Assembly: GCA_009859145.1 (NCBI GenBank)
Contig: VRVR01000008.1
Span: 71,494 to 135,493, forward strand
DNA length: 64,000 bases
Direction: 5' to 3'
DNA from: Andalucia godoyi
Taxonomy: Eukaryota > Discoba > Jakobea > Jakobida > Andaluciidae
Shown here: positions 26,440 through 36,362 of the stretch, one piece after another
Layout of the letters: the number at the start of each line of letters is the position of its first letter
Position numbering within the stretch: the stretch's first letter is position 1
Notes under the pieces: generated by a model
The model's input: only the letters and a program-made list of their open reading frames with translations
Told to the model about the DNA's origin: nothing
Database searches by the model: none
Translations under genes and position numbers: made by a program

Positions 26440-28026
26440 TTACATCATTAGATCAAACGATTGTGCGGAGGCCGCAAACTCCAGGGCCGATCCGGCATTC
26501 GGCAGAGCATGGACAACCATAAATAAGACGCGGTGCGAGCTGTGCCGCAGAAACGACACTCCTGCAGTGTATTCAACGCGTTGTTTGTCGCGCCTGCGGA
26601 AACTCAGCGGGCAGGATATTGCATCCAGTTTTGGATTTTCGTGGGCGTCCAGGAACATGCTGATGCGTTCAGTCCAGTTCGACAACGGATCCACGAGGTC
26701 AAAGACATCAAAGTCTTCTCGCTCGATTTCTTCTCTTGAAAAGTCGATGACGTTCAGCAGTGGCGAGTTGAATGCGTACAATCTGGAGCCGGCGATGATG
26801 AACGCTGGGAACCGGAATGTCTGCACTGACAAACGAGCAGCTTCTAATTGTTCTCCCAGAACCGGATCCGACTTTGCAAGCAACAGGGCATCCGAGTATG
26901 TTGGGACGAACGCCCGCGCCTCTGCATCGACCTTTAGGAATCGCGATGCATGCTTTAGAATGATCTGGAGAGACTCGAGGGGAATCCGGTCTTGATTGCG
27001 AATCATAAATCGGTACAACTGTGACTCACGAAGCTTTGCATCCGGCGTCTCTCGCAGCTGCTTCAAGACGGCCTCTCGAGTTGGGTCGTTCACATCCCGG
27101 AAGACAGGGCTCGAGAAAAAAGAAATCGGCGGAAATCCAAACATATCACTCAGTTGATGCAGACTGTCGACAATGCTCAGGTCGTCCGCACACAGCGGAA
27201 ATGGTGGTAATGTGGATGACAGCACGTTGGGGGCGTTCGTTCCAGAACAAGGTCCCACAGACAGCGAATTTCGGGGGAGGGGTGATTCGCTTGCAAGCCG
27301 CGGAGTCTTTGAGGCCGGTTCGTCGTGCATTTCGAGACCATCCGAGACAGGCGACTGATGCGTTGCTTTCCGAGTGTACGCATACACAAAACTGCTATCC
27401 GGATCCGAGGAGTGCTGCTTTCCATGTTCGTCGCATGTTTCCTCCAAGACGCCCTCGCCTACTGCATTTACACTTCTTCTTCTTGTTCCCCCTCTGCCCA
27501 TTTCTCTTTCCAGCTCCTTTTCCTTCTTCTTGAGACGCGGCCTTCGAGGCACATACGTGCATTCATGTTCAATGCCTCGCTGAACGCACCGGCTGCACGA
27601 AGGCATTGCGGCATCGCAGGCGCGTTTAACAGCTCTGCACTGCAAGCAAGCACGTGGCGCACGACTTTGCTCTACAATTCGAATAAACCCAATAATACGA
27701 TGGTCCTGTGTTTGAGATTCGCTGTCGTTTTCTAACGACAGCTGTGAAAAGGAAGCTGGATTGGCGACCATTTGCGACACTGCGCTTGTCGGTCGACCTC
27801 CCAAGGACGGCTCCGAGGACTTTGCGCTCGCTGTTGTTGTTGTAGCTATCGCTGTCGAAGGTGGTGGTAGTTGCGGTGGATTTGGTAGCAGTAATAGTGG
27901 TGACGATGTTGACGAGGATGACGGTGGTGACGATGGACCCGCTTCATGCAGCGATTGGGCATCCATCGCGAAGGGTGCATCATCGGGCAGCGCGGAGCCT
28001 ACAGAAGAACCCAAATGGTTGTCCAT
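26440..28026 (-). CDS. Zn2Cys6-PAS transcription factor, array member 4
   Basis: The shortest zinc-cluster member (528 residues), starting at the ATG at 28026 (MDNHLGSS). A Pro/Ser-rich N-terminus with a Thr/Ala stretch precedes the zinc cluster CLQCRAVKRACDA...CSRCVQRG...CTYVPRRPR at about 125-160. A Lys/Glu-rich basic tail (RLKKKEKELERE) follows it. The helical block (LRETPDAKLRESQLYRFMIRN) leads to the PAS-like domain with FRFPAFIIAGSRLYAFNSPLL, DFSREEI, DVFDLVDP, DKQRVEYTAGVSFLRHSS and VVHALP, then a 25-residue tail. The cluster has CDAAMPSC (six between the third and fourth Cys) where most members have five. No intron. Confidence 0.85.
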   Translation of the reverse strand: MDNHLGSSVGSALPDDAPFAMDAQSLHEAGPSSPPSSSSTSSPLLLLPNPPQLPPPSTAIATTTTASAKSSEPSLGGRPTSAVSQMVANPASFSQLSLENDSESQTQDHRIIGFIRIVEQSRAPRACLQCRAVKRACDAAMPSCSRCVQRGIEHECTYVPRRPRLKKKEKELEREMGRGGTRRRSVNAVGEGVLEETCDEHGKQHSSDPDSSFVYAYTRKATHQSPVSDGLEMHDEPASKTPRLASESPLPRNSLSVGPCSGTNAPNVLSSTLPPFPLCADDLSIVDSLHQLSDMFGFPPISFFSSPVFRDVNDPTREAVLKQLRETPDAKLRESQLYRFMIRNQDRIPLESLQIILKHASRFLKVDAEARAFVPTYSDALLLAKSDPVLGEQLEAARLSVQTFRFPAFIIAGSRLYAFNSPLLNVIDFSREEIEREDFDVFDLVDPLSNWTERISMFLDAHENPKLDAISCPLSFRRRDKQRVEYTAGVSFLRHSSHRVLFMVVHALPNAGSALEFAASAQSFDLMM

Positions 28027-28449
28027 TGACTTTCCAAATATTCGGCAAATCTTTAGGAGATAACACAAGATAAGGCGACGCACTTGTATGAAGAGGTGTC
28101 TTTTCTTAGCTGGAGGAGTTTTCATGTATTTATCCTCCACGTCAAAAGATCAACATCTGGATAATCCGGACAGAATCGCCGAACTGCTTTGTCGGAGTCG
28201 GGACATTTCCTCAACAGCCGATCAGCGACTAGACGAGCAGACTGTGCGTGTATGATGACTCCATGAGAGTATATATATATATGTATGTATGTATTTTTAC
28301 TATTTATTTTTGCGCTGAACAGTGAACAGAGTGCAGTCATGTCTTGAAAGCCTGCAAGGTAAGCCAGGATAGGGGAAAGACAAAACATAATGCAATGTGA
28401 TTGCTTTTTTATTGTTTTTAAACTAAAAACATAAATTAAAAAATCATTG
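28027..28449. other. Intergenic region between array members 4 and 5
   Basis: It contains a (TA)n(TGTA)n tract at about 28268-28297, which reads TATATATATATACTC upstream of member 4 on its strand and could be a promoter element. AT-rich 3' flank of member 5 follows. No gene was seen. Confidence 0.45.
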
Positions 28450-30354
28450 CTAATCCTTTGGAAGGGGTGTGAGTTCAATGAGGGTGTAGAAGATGGAGCC
28501 AGATTCCGAGTGGCGGATGAACGACATCCCGGCAACGTACTGCACAATTTTGTGATCCTTCCTCTTCAGCACGACGGACGCGGAATAGGATTGTATTTTT
28601 GGATTTTCTTGTGCGTTCACGAAACGCCTCATCATCTTGGTTAGGGAACACGATGAAATATCGACGAGGTCCATGGGATCAAAAGACGGATTCTCGAGCT
28701 CTGCCCGCGAATAAATAGAATCCTCCACAAGCGAGGAATTGAACTTGTACAAGCCCCGTGCACGAGACAGAATGTACGTGGGAAACTTTCTACCGTCGAC
28801 GATCAATCGAGCAGATTCGAGAGCCTGGCGCATCAGCGAATCTGACGCGAGAATAACGTCGATGCGAGACAAACTGGACAACACAAATTGTTCGTTTTCA
28901 ACAATCCGCTCCACAGTCTTCCGATTGGAGGTGAGGAAATCAAAGAAGTCTTGGTCCAAGCAGCCCCCCATTTTTTGCAGAAATCGATGGAGACCTGAAG
29001 AGCGAATCCTTTCCGTGGGTGCTACCAGGTATTCAACAACGGCAGGATGCGAGCACAACAACGGAGCAATCGGTGGGGATCCCGAAGAAGAGGTCGATTC
29101 CGAATGCGTAGAATCTGCCAATGACGATGACGACGACGACGACGACGACGACGCAGTCTCGCCGCCGGGATGCTTGTCTTCGGAAACGGGGGCTGTAGAA
29201 CGCTTGCTATGCGGATTCTCCGTCCCATCATTCTTTTCACTGGCTGTCGGTCCTTGTGACGACGCGCTTTGGATGCAAGTCTGCGTCGGATGCTGCGCTG
29301 GCTGGGGCGACTGCTGAAGCGCATGCGAGCTCGACGACCCGACATTGCAAGGCTCAAAATGCGACACCGAAAACCGAATATCAGGCGTCGGAATCGGAGA
29401 GTTGAAGAACGAATACGGTGGAGAATGGTCCACCAAAGAAACACCAAAAGGAAACATGGAATCGATTATTCCACTGGACGACGACGCCGATCGGGAAGGA
29501 CACCACGGTTTTGAGGACTCCGACTGCATCATCCCTTGCAGCGATCCGGCAGCATTACCCGAACCAAATGCTGCAGGAATTGCCGCTTGCGAAGCACTCT
29601 GACCGCCGTGGAGGCTCGAACACGGAATAATGGGAGAAGCAGGTGACGGCGGAATCGCGGTGGACCGGCTCCGCATCTCCATCTGCCGTCGGTTCTCATC
29701 AGCCCCTTCTACGCTACCATCTGATGCGGAATGGTCGTCGTCGCCCTCGTCGTCCTCCTCATTGTCATCGTCTTCGTCGTCCTCATCATCATTATTCTCT
29801 TCTTCTACTCCTCGTTGTCGTTCACCATGCGTCATACTCGATCGATTGCCGTTTGTTTTTCTCTGATTCGATGGATCAGAACCGTTTTGCTTCTTCTGTC
29901 TTCGTTCCTTCTTCTTCCTCGGAATATAGGAACAAGAATGGGCGCAGCCACGTTCCACGCATCTCGTGCACGGATATCCGCCATCGCAGGACCGCTTAAT
30001 CAGTCTGCAAGCAACGCACGCTTTTGACACGCGTCGCTGGCGTTTTGCAGCCTGCGATTGCGATTGCGACGGTACCTCAGAAGCTCGGTCTCTCTTCAGA
30101 TTCATCTCGGAAGACGGCGGCGCCTGATGCTGCCGTTGAACTTGCGGCTGCAGTCGCTCATGCTGCTGTTGCTGATGATGCGGATGAGGATGAGGATGAA
30201 GTCCTGAAGATGAAGCTTGGGATATAATTTCCGACTGAAACCGCAAGATTTCCTGGACTGTTTGTGGCGGGAACGCAGAGAAAATCGATGCATTGCTCGG
30301 ATGCATTCGAGGGAATAACGATGCGTCAACTTGGGGACTGTGGTTATGTTGCAT
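28450..30354 (-). CDS. Zn2Cys6-PAS transcription factor, array member 5
   Basis: 634 residues from MQHNHSPQ. A His/Gln-rich N-terminus precedes the zinc cluster CVACRLIKRSCDG...CTRCVERG...CSYIPRKKK at about 111-145. A basic Lys/Arg/Asn stretch and a strongly acidic run (NNDDEDDEDDDNEEDDEGDDD) follow, the latter a possible activation domain. After a Ser-rich spacer come the helical block (SSGLHRFLQKMGGCLDQDFFDFL) and the PAS-like domain (RKFPTYILSRARGLYKFNSSL, YSRAEL, DPMDLVD, HKIVQYVAGMSFIRHSESGS, ending LTPLPKD). PAS motifs are closest to member 4, which suggests that these neighbours duplicated recently. Confidence 0.85.
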   Translation of the reverse strand: MQHNHSPQVDASLFPRMHPSNASIFSAFPPQTVQEILRFQSEIISQASSSGLHPHPHPHHQQQQHERLQPQVQRQHQAPPSSEMNLKRDRASEVPSQSQSQAAKRQRRVSKACVACRLIKRSCDGGYPCTRCVERGCAHSCSYIPRKKKERRQKKQNGSDPSNQRKTNGNRSSMTHGERQRGVEEENNDDEDDEDDDNEEDDEGDDDHSASDGSVEGADENRRQMEMRSRSTAIPPSPASPIIPCSSLHGGQSASQAAIPAAFGSGNAAGSLQGMMQSESSKPWCPSRSASSSSGIIDSMFPFGVSLVDHSPPYSFFNSPIPTPDIRFSVSHFEPCNVGSSSSHALQQSPQPAQHPTQTCIQSASSQGPTASEKNDGTENPHSKRSTAPVSEDKHPGGETASSSSSSSSSSLADSTHSESTSSSGSPPIAPLLCSHPAVVEYLVAPTERIRSSGLHRFLQKMGGCLDQDFFDFLTSNRKTVERIVENEQFVLSSLSRIDVILASDSLMRQALESARLIVDGRKFPTYILSRARGLYKFNSSLVEDSIYSRAELENPSFDPMDLVDISSCSLTKMMRRFVNAQENPKIQSYSASVVLKRKDHKIVQYVAGMSFIRHSESGSIFYTLIELTPLPKD

Positions 30355-30652
30355 TTATGAACAGCATGTGAAAGAGACGCTGGGGAATGGATAAACAAGC
30401 AGTAAGAAAAGGGACTAGAACATGGACGAAGCGTGCGCGAAGCAAAATAAAAATAAACACACACACGCACACACACATACACATACACAGAGAAACAAGC
30501 AAATCAACATGACAAGACGGAAAAGAGGGAAATGATTCGCAATCTTCGTTTCTCCAATCGGGAAAACAGAAATTTTCGGGAGAAATTGCCGCGTTTACAG
30601 AAGATATGGAGTAGGGTCATGTTTTACGACTTTCTTGAAAACCTTTCGCGAA

Positions 30653-32773
30653 TTACGAGTTGAGGGGGACAAGGATGATGACGGAACCTGCGATGTGGCC
30701 AGTGGTGATTCTGAGAAAATGGAAGCCAAGGACATGGGACACCGGTGCAGAGCCTTTCACTATGTGTAAATCAACGGTTACCGAGGCTCGATTGGTGGAG
30801 GATGTCGCTGCCTGCGCTTGCTGGAAGGCAAACAACACACGGGCAAAGTGCGGTGGCTCAATGAGGTCCAGGACAGACCGGGTGCCGGCGACCAAGTCAT
30901 CCACAGTCGTCACACCGCACAGAAGCAACATGTCTGCAAACTCTGTGTTCCAGAACACTGCTTTGCCAGACAGAGAAATCACTGCAGCTGGAAACACAGA
31001 CGACTCCACCAATTTGCGACCACGATCATATGCAGTGTACAGGATTGGATGTGCGTCGACAAGGGACTGCCACGGTCGAAGAAAAACAGATTGCTGGCCG
31101 CTACTCTCCAATAGCGACCGTCGATACAACAACACGGCAGAAAGGACAGAGTCGTCAAGATCCAGAATCCGCTGGCGTGCATACTTCAGGAACATACACT
31201 GAGACAGGGCAGTCACGGAAGGGTTGTTTGAATGAAGAGATGGAAACGCAGAAGACGACGCCGACGCGGACGACGACGCCGATGCGGACGACGACGCCGA
31301 TGCGGACGACGACGACGATGCGGATGATGATGAAGGCTGTGCGCTATGAAAATAATCATCCGAACAGTCGTTCAGCAATGCTGCAAGATCGATGATCTTT
31401 TGAGGATCCTGATCCAAAACGGCCTCGATCTGCGTGATCTGGATGACGCTTGACGATGTCGCAGACTCGTCTGAAAAATTGGCAGGTGCACCGACGAAAA
31501 AGTCCAAGTTATAAAAATACGGATCCAAGTTCGTTGCGCTCGCACTGCTGCTCACCGTGTTTGAAGCGACAGCAGAGGGAATCGGGACGGAAGGATTCAG
31601 CGCAGTAGCAGACGTGACTGCAGCCGGAATCGCATAAACTGGCGTGGATGATGACGGCATCGACGACGATGTGGATGGCAGGAATGATGCTGCTGCTCCC
31701 GCTGCCGCCAACGGTAATGATGTTGGTAAACCAGAAGAGGCAGTGGATAAAACAGATGGACCGGAGCCTGGAACTGCAGAAGAAGAGGACGACGACGACG
31801 ACGCCGACGTCAGTGATGAAGAAGATACAGGAAACATTGTGGCAGGATTTGAAGAACCAGTGGGAGTGGACATCATGGGATGCGCAATGACAAACGAAGC
31901 CGAGTCCGGAGTTCCGTACGAAGGAAAATTTGCAGCCGATGATCCAATCGTCACCGAGTTGAAGAACCGGTCCGTTTGGAACGGCAATGGTGTCAGCGAC
32001 GACGGAAGAGACGCGTATGGATAAGACATGACGGGTTGAACCACTGGAGTGGAGCTTGGCGTGGACCCAGACGCTGCTCCATAGGATGAAGACTGTAACA
32101 ATGATGAAGGTGACAATGAGAAAGACGCAGTGCTTGCAGCAACAACAGAAGATGCTACGGTGGAGGTGGAAGACGAGGGTTTCTGTGTCGAAGAAGCCGA
32201 GTGGATAAGTGCGGGGTGTCGCTCCATGGAGCTCGCCTGTCGATTGTTTCCAGTCACACTGGAAGTTGTGATTCGAACACTGCTGCCCGATTGGCTGGTC
32301 GAGAGCATTCTCCCAAGCTTTGAATTCTTTCGAGGGACATAGCAGCACAATTGGGAAGTACCGCGCTCGACGCATCGCAAGCACGGAAGCTGGCCATCGC
32401 ACTGCCGCTTGCCGCGTCGGCATTCCGTACATGCGCGTGGAATACGCTTTCGCGAATTCGCAGAGGCATATGGATGATCTGGTTTTCGACTGTTATCCTC
32501 TTCTTCGTCATCATCGTCATCATCGTCGTTCTCCTCCTGCTTTAGTCGTTGCGGTTGTAGTCTTTCCGTGAGACGCTGCTCTGGGTGATGTGGCTGATGC
32601 TGCTGCTGGTGCTGCTGGGGTTGATGTTGCGACTGATGCTGCGGATAGGATTGATATTGCGGAGTTGCGGAATACTGCTGGACTAGAGAATACTGATGTG
32701 GGTGATGTGACTGCATGATAATTGGCGTGTTCCCATTTTGCAGTTCGATATGGAGTGGCGTAACGCAGTCCAT
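30653..32773 (-). CDS. Zn2Cys6-PAS transcription factor, array member 6
   Basis: 706 residues from MDCVTPLH. The Gln/His-rich N-terminus is followed by an acidic EENDDDDDDDEEED run and the zinc cluster CTECRRGKRQCDG...CLRCVERG...CCYVPRKNS at about 115-148. A long Ser/Ala/Thr/Pro spacer contains a repeated SASASSSA unit encoded by 18-base tandem repeats near 31253-31333. The C-terminal PAS-like domain is more divergent (SSVFPAAVISLSGKAVFWNTEF, SVLDLIEPPHF, HVLGFHFLRITTG, ending IILVPLNS). A TTTATAAA lies about 80 bases upstream of the start. No intron. Confidence 0.85.
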   Translation of the reverse strand: MDCVTPLHIELQNGNTPIIMQSHHPHQYSLVQQYSATPQYQSYPQHQSQHQPQQHQQQHQPHHPEQRLTERLQPQRLKQEENDDDDDDDEEEDNSRKPDHPYASANSRKRIPRACTECRRGKRQCDGQLPCLRCVERGTSQLCCYVPRKNSKLGRMLSTSQSGSSVRITTSSVTGNNRQASSMERHPALIHSASSTQKPSSSTSTVASSVVAASTASFSLSPSSLLQSSSYGAASGSTPSSTPVVQPVMSYPYASLPSSLTPLPFQTDRFFNSVTIGSSAANFPSYGTPDSASFVIAHPMMSTPTGSSNPATMFPVSSSSLTSASSSSSSSSAVPGSGPSVLSTASSGLPTSLPLAAAGAAASFLPSTSSSMPSSSTPVYAIPAAVTSATALNPSVPIPSAVASNTVSSSASATNLDPYFYNLDFFVGAPANFSDESATSSSVIQITQIEAVLDQDPQKIIDLAALLNDCSDDYFHSAQPSSSSASSSSSASASSSASASSSASASSSAFPSLHSNNPSVTALSQCMFLKYARQRILDLDDSVLSAVLLYRRSLLESSGQQSVFLRPWQSLVDAHPILYTAYDRGRKLVESSVFPAAVISLSGKAVFWNTEFADMLLLCGVTTVDDLVAGTRSVLDLIEPPHFARVLFAFQQAQAATSSTNRASVTVDLHIVKGSAPVSHVLGFHFLRITTGHIAGSVIILVPLNS
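31253..31333 (-). repeat. Tandem 18-base coding repeat (Ser/Ala)
   Basis: Units of about 18 bases built from GACGACGACGCCGATGCG on + encode the repeated Ser-Ala pattern of member 6. Such repeats can change length in frame. Confidence 0.8.
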
Positions 32774-32850
32774 GGAATTCTGCTTTGAAAACCAGGAAGG
32801 AGCAGCAGTGAGCAGAGTCCCGGGATTTCGATTTTGCTTTCAATACCTGC

Positions 32851-32858
32851 TTTATAAA
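32851..32858 (-). promoter_or_regulatory. TATA box of array member 6
   Basis: TTTATAAA on the minus strand lies about 80 bases upstream of the ATG at 32773, a plausible spacing for a TATA box plus a short leader. Confidence 0.5.
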
Positions 32859-33100
32859 CCAAAGGCGCGCTTTTGCTCGTGATGGGCGAAGAGCAAACAC
32901 ATAATAAATAACAATAATAAAATCATTATTTTAATATGTATTAGATTAATTTTAAAAAATCGTTTTTACAAATTCGTCAAAAAGGAAAAGATTCGGCTCG
33001 GGTTCCGAACCTGACGAAATGCCGCCCGGACCTTGTCAGTTCGCTCCCCCTCTTCAGTGACATTATCCGGACATCGAGGAGACCTTTTGTCATTTCATTT

Positions 33101-33312
33101 ACAGTATTTCTCCTCCAACCCAAAACCTCCCCAAAACATTTGTCTCGTCTAAGACAGCTTTTATGACGTAAAGGGACTTCTTTTTTTTAATTTATTAATA
33201 CAGTCGGCATCAGCAGCGCCCATCATCGATTACAAGGAATCGATTGTCAGTATTCGACAGCGATATCACAGCCATCCACCAGACGTTTGGGTTTGCAGGG
33301 TTTATAAAAATC
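33101..33312 (-). repeat. MITE-like inverted-repeat element, copy 2
   Basis: Read on the minus strand it begins ATTTTTATAAACCCTGCAAA, continues through CCCAAACGTCTGGTGG, GGCTGTGA and GATTCCTTGTAATCGATGATGG, and ends TTTGGGTTGGAG...AAATACTGT, parallel to copy 1 including flanking bases. The middle differs and includes an AT-rich insert. Confidence 0.75.
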
Positions 33313-33901
33313 AGCGCAAAAAAGAATCCTGGAAACGGTCGTAGAGCTCACAACCCATCTACAGTATCACAGACGCCCCTTACGTGAGACTCCAAAACTC
33401 GCTTGAACTGGGAATGCCCGGTGGATTCCCACGCAAGCACGGTGTGTCGCTGGATTCGCAAGCATCCTCATGGGCATCCTCTTTGGGTGCTGGCGGAACC
33501 GAAATATAAAGGGAGTACAAGGTCATTTCCCCACGGCCGCAACATTCTTCCGTCCGCAGCACCCGTCGATTGGTTCGAAATTCCACAGAGGCACGACAAC
33601 TACGGTCGGTGGCGACGACAGAGTCCCTGAAAGAGGGCAAGGATGAAGACGAAAAGGATAAACCAATTTTTCTTTTGACACAACAAAATATAACACAAGA
33701 GGAAAGGAGAAACATAAGACGAGAAAGGGATTTCGGAATTGAATTTTATGGAAACGCCCTTATGCGGGAAGAAGAGGAGACTCGCATTGCGTTTTGCTGG
33801 TTTCTCTTTTTTCGTATTCATCAAAAATCCTCACCCCTCAGATTTTTGATACTTTTATTTAAAATAAAGATAGTCACTACTATACACGAGGAATGAGCTC
33901 T

Positions 33902-35776
33902 TCACAGCAAAAATGCAGGAACAGCAGACGGGTGGGTTGTAACAGTGGGAGGAAGAGGAGTGCAGAAACCAACAACCCCGATCAGAGCATCTCGAGAATC
34001 CCGAACAAACGAGTGGCCGACAGAGTACAGAACGTCTGCGCGGTCCTTCCTTTTCAGTTTTAAAAGCATCACATTTGTCTTGAAACCGGGGTTCTCCTTG
34101 GCATGAATGACCATGGGAAGGATATGTTTCAAAGTCTCTTGCTCTTGCTCCCAGATTTCACACGGATTGAAGTCCGAAGCCAGCAACTGTTCGCGAGTAA
34201 ACACGGAGATATCCAAGAGAGCACCATTAATTTGGTAAAAAAGCCCCTTCGCAGCCACCATGAACGCAGGAAAGGGAAAGCTGTGGATTGCTCGGATCAT
34301 GTCTTCCATTCGACTGCGCAGAAGCGCATCTTCTGCCATCAGAGCATCCACACCAGAAGAAATTCTCTGAGTGGACACCGGATCGGAATACTTGATCCGA
34401 TTCTTGAATTTTCCAATGATTTCCAGCAATGGCTTGTCAAGCTCAAATGCGTGCTTGAGAGCAAAGGCAAGGATCGTTTCTTGCCTCACCTGCGGATCTG
34501 CCGCAAGTACTTCGTGGCATATCTCAACAATAAGCGGATGAAGAATTCCGGGAGGCGACTCAGAGGATGCCGGAAACCCGGACGGTGCTCCTGAGGAGGA
34601 AACCTTTGTGACAACGCAATCAGCAGAATTGGTAGTGCTAGATGTAGCTGACGACGACGACGATGACGACGACGACGGGACCGTATGAAGTTCCGGAGGC
34701 CATTCATGTCTCAATTGGATGTCCGAATTGGTTACAGGACCTTCCACCAACGGACACGCAGATATCGCTGCCTCAAAATTGGATACGTCTGAGAACATGG
34801 ATATGAACTCCGTAAGCAGTGTTTGAAATTTCCGCACATCTGCGTCAGAGGCTGCAGTAGAAGGCTGCTGTTCCGTCACGGGGTCCAAAGGGACATCCTG
34901 AGCAAGTAAGGACTGGATCTTCATTACCTGTTGAGAATGAGGAAAAGACGGGCCACCCGCAGGAGAAAGGTGGTGTGCACATTGTTGAGCGACACTGGAG
35001 CTCAATGCAGCATTGCTCACACCAGGGATCGTTTGTGGTGCGTGAACAGTTGCCCTGTGAGGCAAGTAATGCACAGGCCCTTGGGAAGACGCCGAAATGA
35101 ACGCTGATTGGTGAAACTGAGGATTCTGAACAGGAAACAGACCCCCACTCGCAACACGGGACCTTGCATACACATCAGAAATGCCACTGCAGGAGTTAGG
35201 TTGTAGATGTTCTTGTTGCTGCTGCAATAGTTGGTGCTGCTGGAATAGTTGGTGCTGCTGCTGATGATGCTGAGGTGCATAAAAGCGGTCCACGCCTGGC
35301 ATACCTGGTCGCGGTAGATGCAAGTGGGGCGAGTGAAAGTGCTCGGGATTTGGAGACGCAAGCAAGTGCCGTCCGCTAGCAAACGGTGGAAACGACTGAA
35401 TGGCCGACGCGGTCTTCATCGAAGAAGCCGTCATACACTGGTCTGAGGAATGCTGCTTCGCTGCAGAAGTTGTAAAGGATGGCTCATGAAACAATTCCGG
35501 AATCCCACCAGGCCGGCAAGTCCTCTTTTTTCGAGGCATGTACAAACACTGAGATGCCACTCCTCGATCTATGCAGCGGCTGCAGGGCTGTTTTCCGTCT
35601 CCGTCGCAGGACCTTTTTAATGCGCGACACTCTGAGCATGCCCGATGGCTGCGGCCAGCCACGGAAATCCGTTTCCGGGATTTCCGAGAACCATCATGTG
35701 CATCCACTGGGAACTGGCACGCTTCGTCCTCACTATCCGAGGACGACGTGGACTGTTCTTCGATTGCAGTGATCAT
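33902..35776 (-). CDS. Zn2Cys6-PAS transcription factor, array member 7
   Basis: 624 residues from MITAIEEQ. The N-terminus is short and acidic, so the zinc cluster lies early: CSECRALKRSCDGDGKQPCSRCIDRG...CLYMPRKKR at 47-80. It has seven residues between the third and fourth Cys, longer than the five or six of its relatives. A His/Gln-rich spacer, then Ser/Thr. The helical block (HPLIVEICHEVLAADPQVRQETIL) and PAS-like domain (FPFPAFMVAAKGLFYQINGAL, VFTREQL, RADVLYSVGHSFVRDSRDAL, GFCTPLPP) are clear. A Pro/Val-rich tail follows. It is the last array member; the next gene belongs to an unrelated pathway. Confidence 0.85.
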   Translation of the reverse strand: MITAIEEQSTSSSDSEDEACQFPVDAHDGSRKSRKRISVAGRSHRACSECRALKRSCDGDGKQPCSRCIDRGVASQCLYMPRKKRTCRPGGIPELFHEPSFTTSAAKQHSSDQCMTASSMKTASAIQSFPPFASGRHLLASPNPEHFHSPHLHLPRPGMPGVDRFYAPQHHQQQHQLFQQHQLLQQQQEHLQPNSCSGISDVYARSRVASGGLFPVQNPQFHQSAFISASSQGPVHYLPHRATVHAPQTIPGVSNAALSSSVAQQCAHHLSPAGGPSFPHSQQVMKIQSLLAQDVPLDPVTEQQPSTAASDADVRKFQTLLTEFISMFSDVSNFEAAISACPLVEGPVTNSDIQLRHEWPPELHTVPSSSSSSSSSATSSTTNSADCVVTKVSSSGAPSGFPASSESPPGILHPLIVEICHEVLAADPQVRQETILAFALKHAFELDKPLLEIIGKFKNRIKYSDPVSTQRISSGVDALMAEDALLRSRMEDMIRAIHSFPFPAFMVAAKGLFYQINGALLDISVFTREQLLASDFNPCEIWEQEQETLKHILPMVIHAKENPGFKTNVMLLKLKRKDRADVLYSVGHSFVRDSRDALIGVVGFCTPLPPTVTTHPSAVPAFLL

Positions 35777-36362
35777 TTATCCCAGGATCTGCGAAAACTG
35801 CGTCTAATGGGTTACTGGACACACCATGTAGAACAACCACGAAAGAATGTATGTACAAAACTGGAATCAGAGGAGGCGATGACACCACTGGTTTGGCGGA
35901 AACAAAAACAAAAAAGAAAACCTCTGAACTCCCGGACTGCGAACTCAGAAAGGAAGCAGAAAAGTCCGGTCGAAATCAGGAACAAAGTCCGCGGGCATCA
36001 GCTCCATCGGAACTCCGTCAGCTCGAGAGCATCCGTCTGCCGAGACAGTGACAACGTACCTGTCTCCAGTTCAACGACGCGGGGAGTGTGGAGCGTGAAT
36101 CGTCGGGGGGAGGAACGGGCGTGCTGGTACTTGTTTCTTATGGATCATGGTGCCAGTCGTGAAGAATGATAGCAACTCTTATTTTAATTTTCATTGAATC
36201 TCTCGAAGAAATCCCTCCCCCGCATACATGGCATCCGAGAGCGACTAAAGGCAGGTCCATTTTCTCCTTTTCTTCTCCTTTTCTTCGTTTGTTTTACAAA
36301 CAATGGGATCCACAGGATCGGCAAAAAAGAAGGTGCAATGCAGGACACCAGCGCAGTACAAA
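35777..36362. other. Intergenic region after the array
   Basis: It lies between the start of member 7 and the 3' end of the methyltransferase gene. A + frame is open for about 170 codons (35645-36169) but overlaps member 7 antisense and has no recognisable motif. No gene was accepted. Confidence 0.4.

Larger units (their letters stand above)
32774..33901. other. Intergenic region with TATA box and a MITE-like copy
   Basis: It holds the TATA box of member 6, an AT-rich stretch (32900-32960), MITE-like copy 2 (33101-33312) and open but unrecognised DNA at 33350-33640. AT-rich 3' flank of member 7 follows. No gene was accepted. Confidence 0.5.

Noticed and set aside
30455-30490. CA/TACA repeats considered as a CRISPR-like or telomeric array
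   Set aside because: Simple dinucleotide repeat without spacers; no telomere unit.
35645-36169. 174-codon plus ORF beside array member 7
   Set aside because: It starts inside member 7 on the opposite strand, has mixed composition and no recognisable motif.
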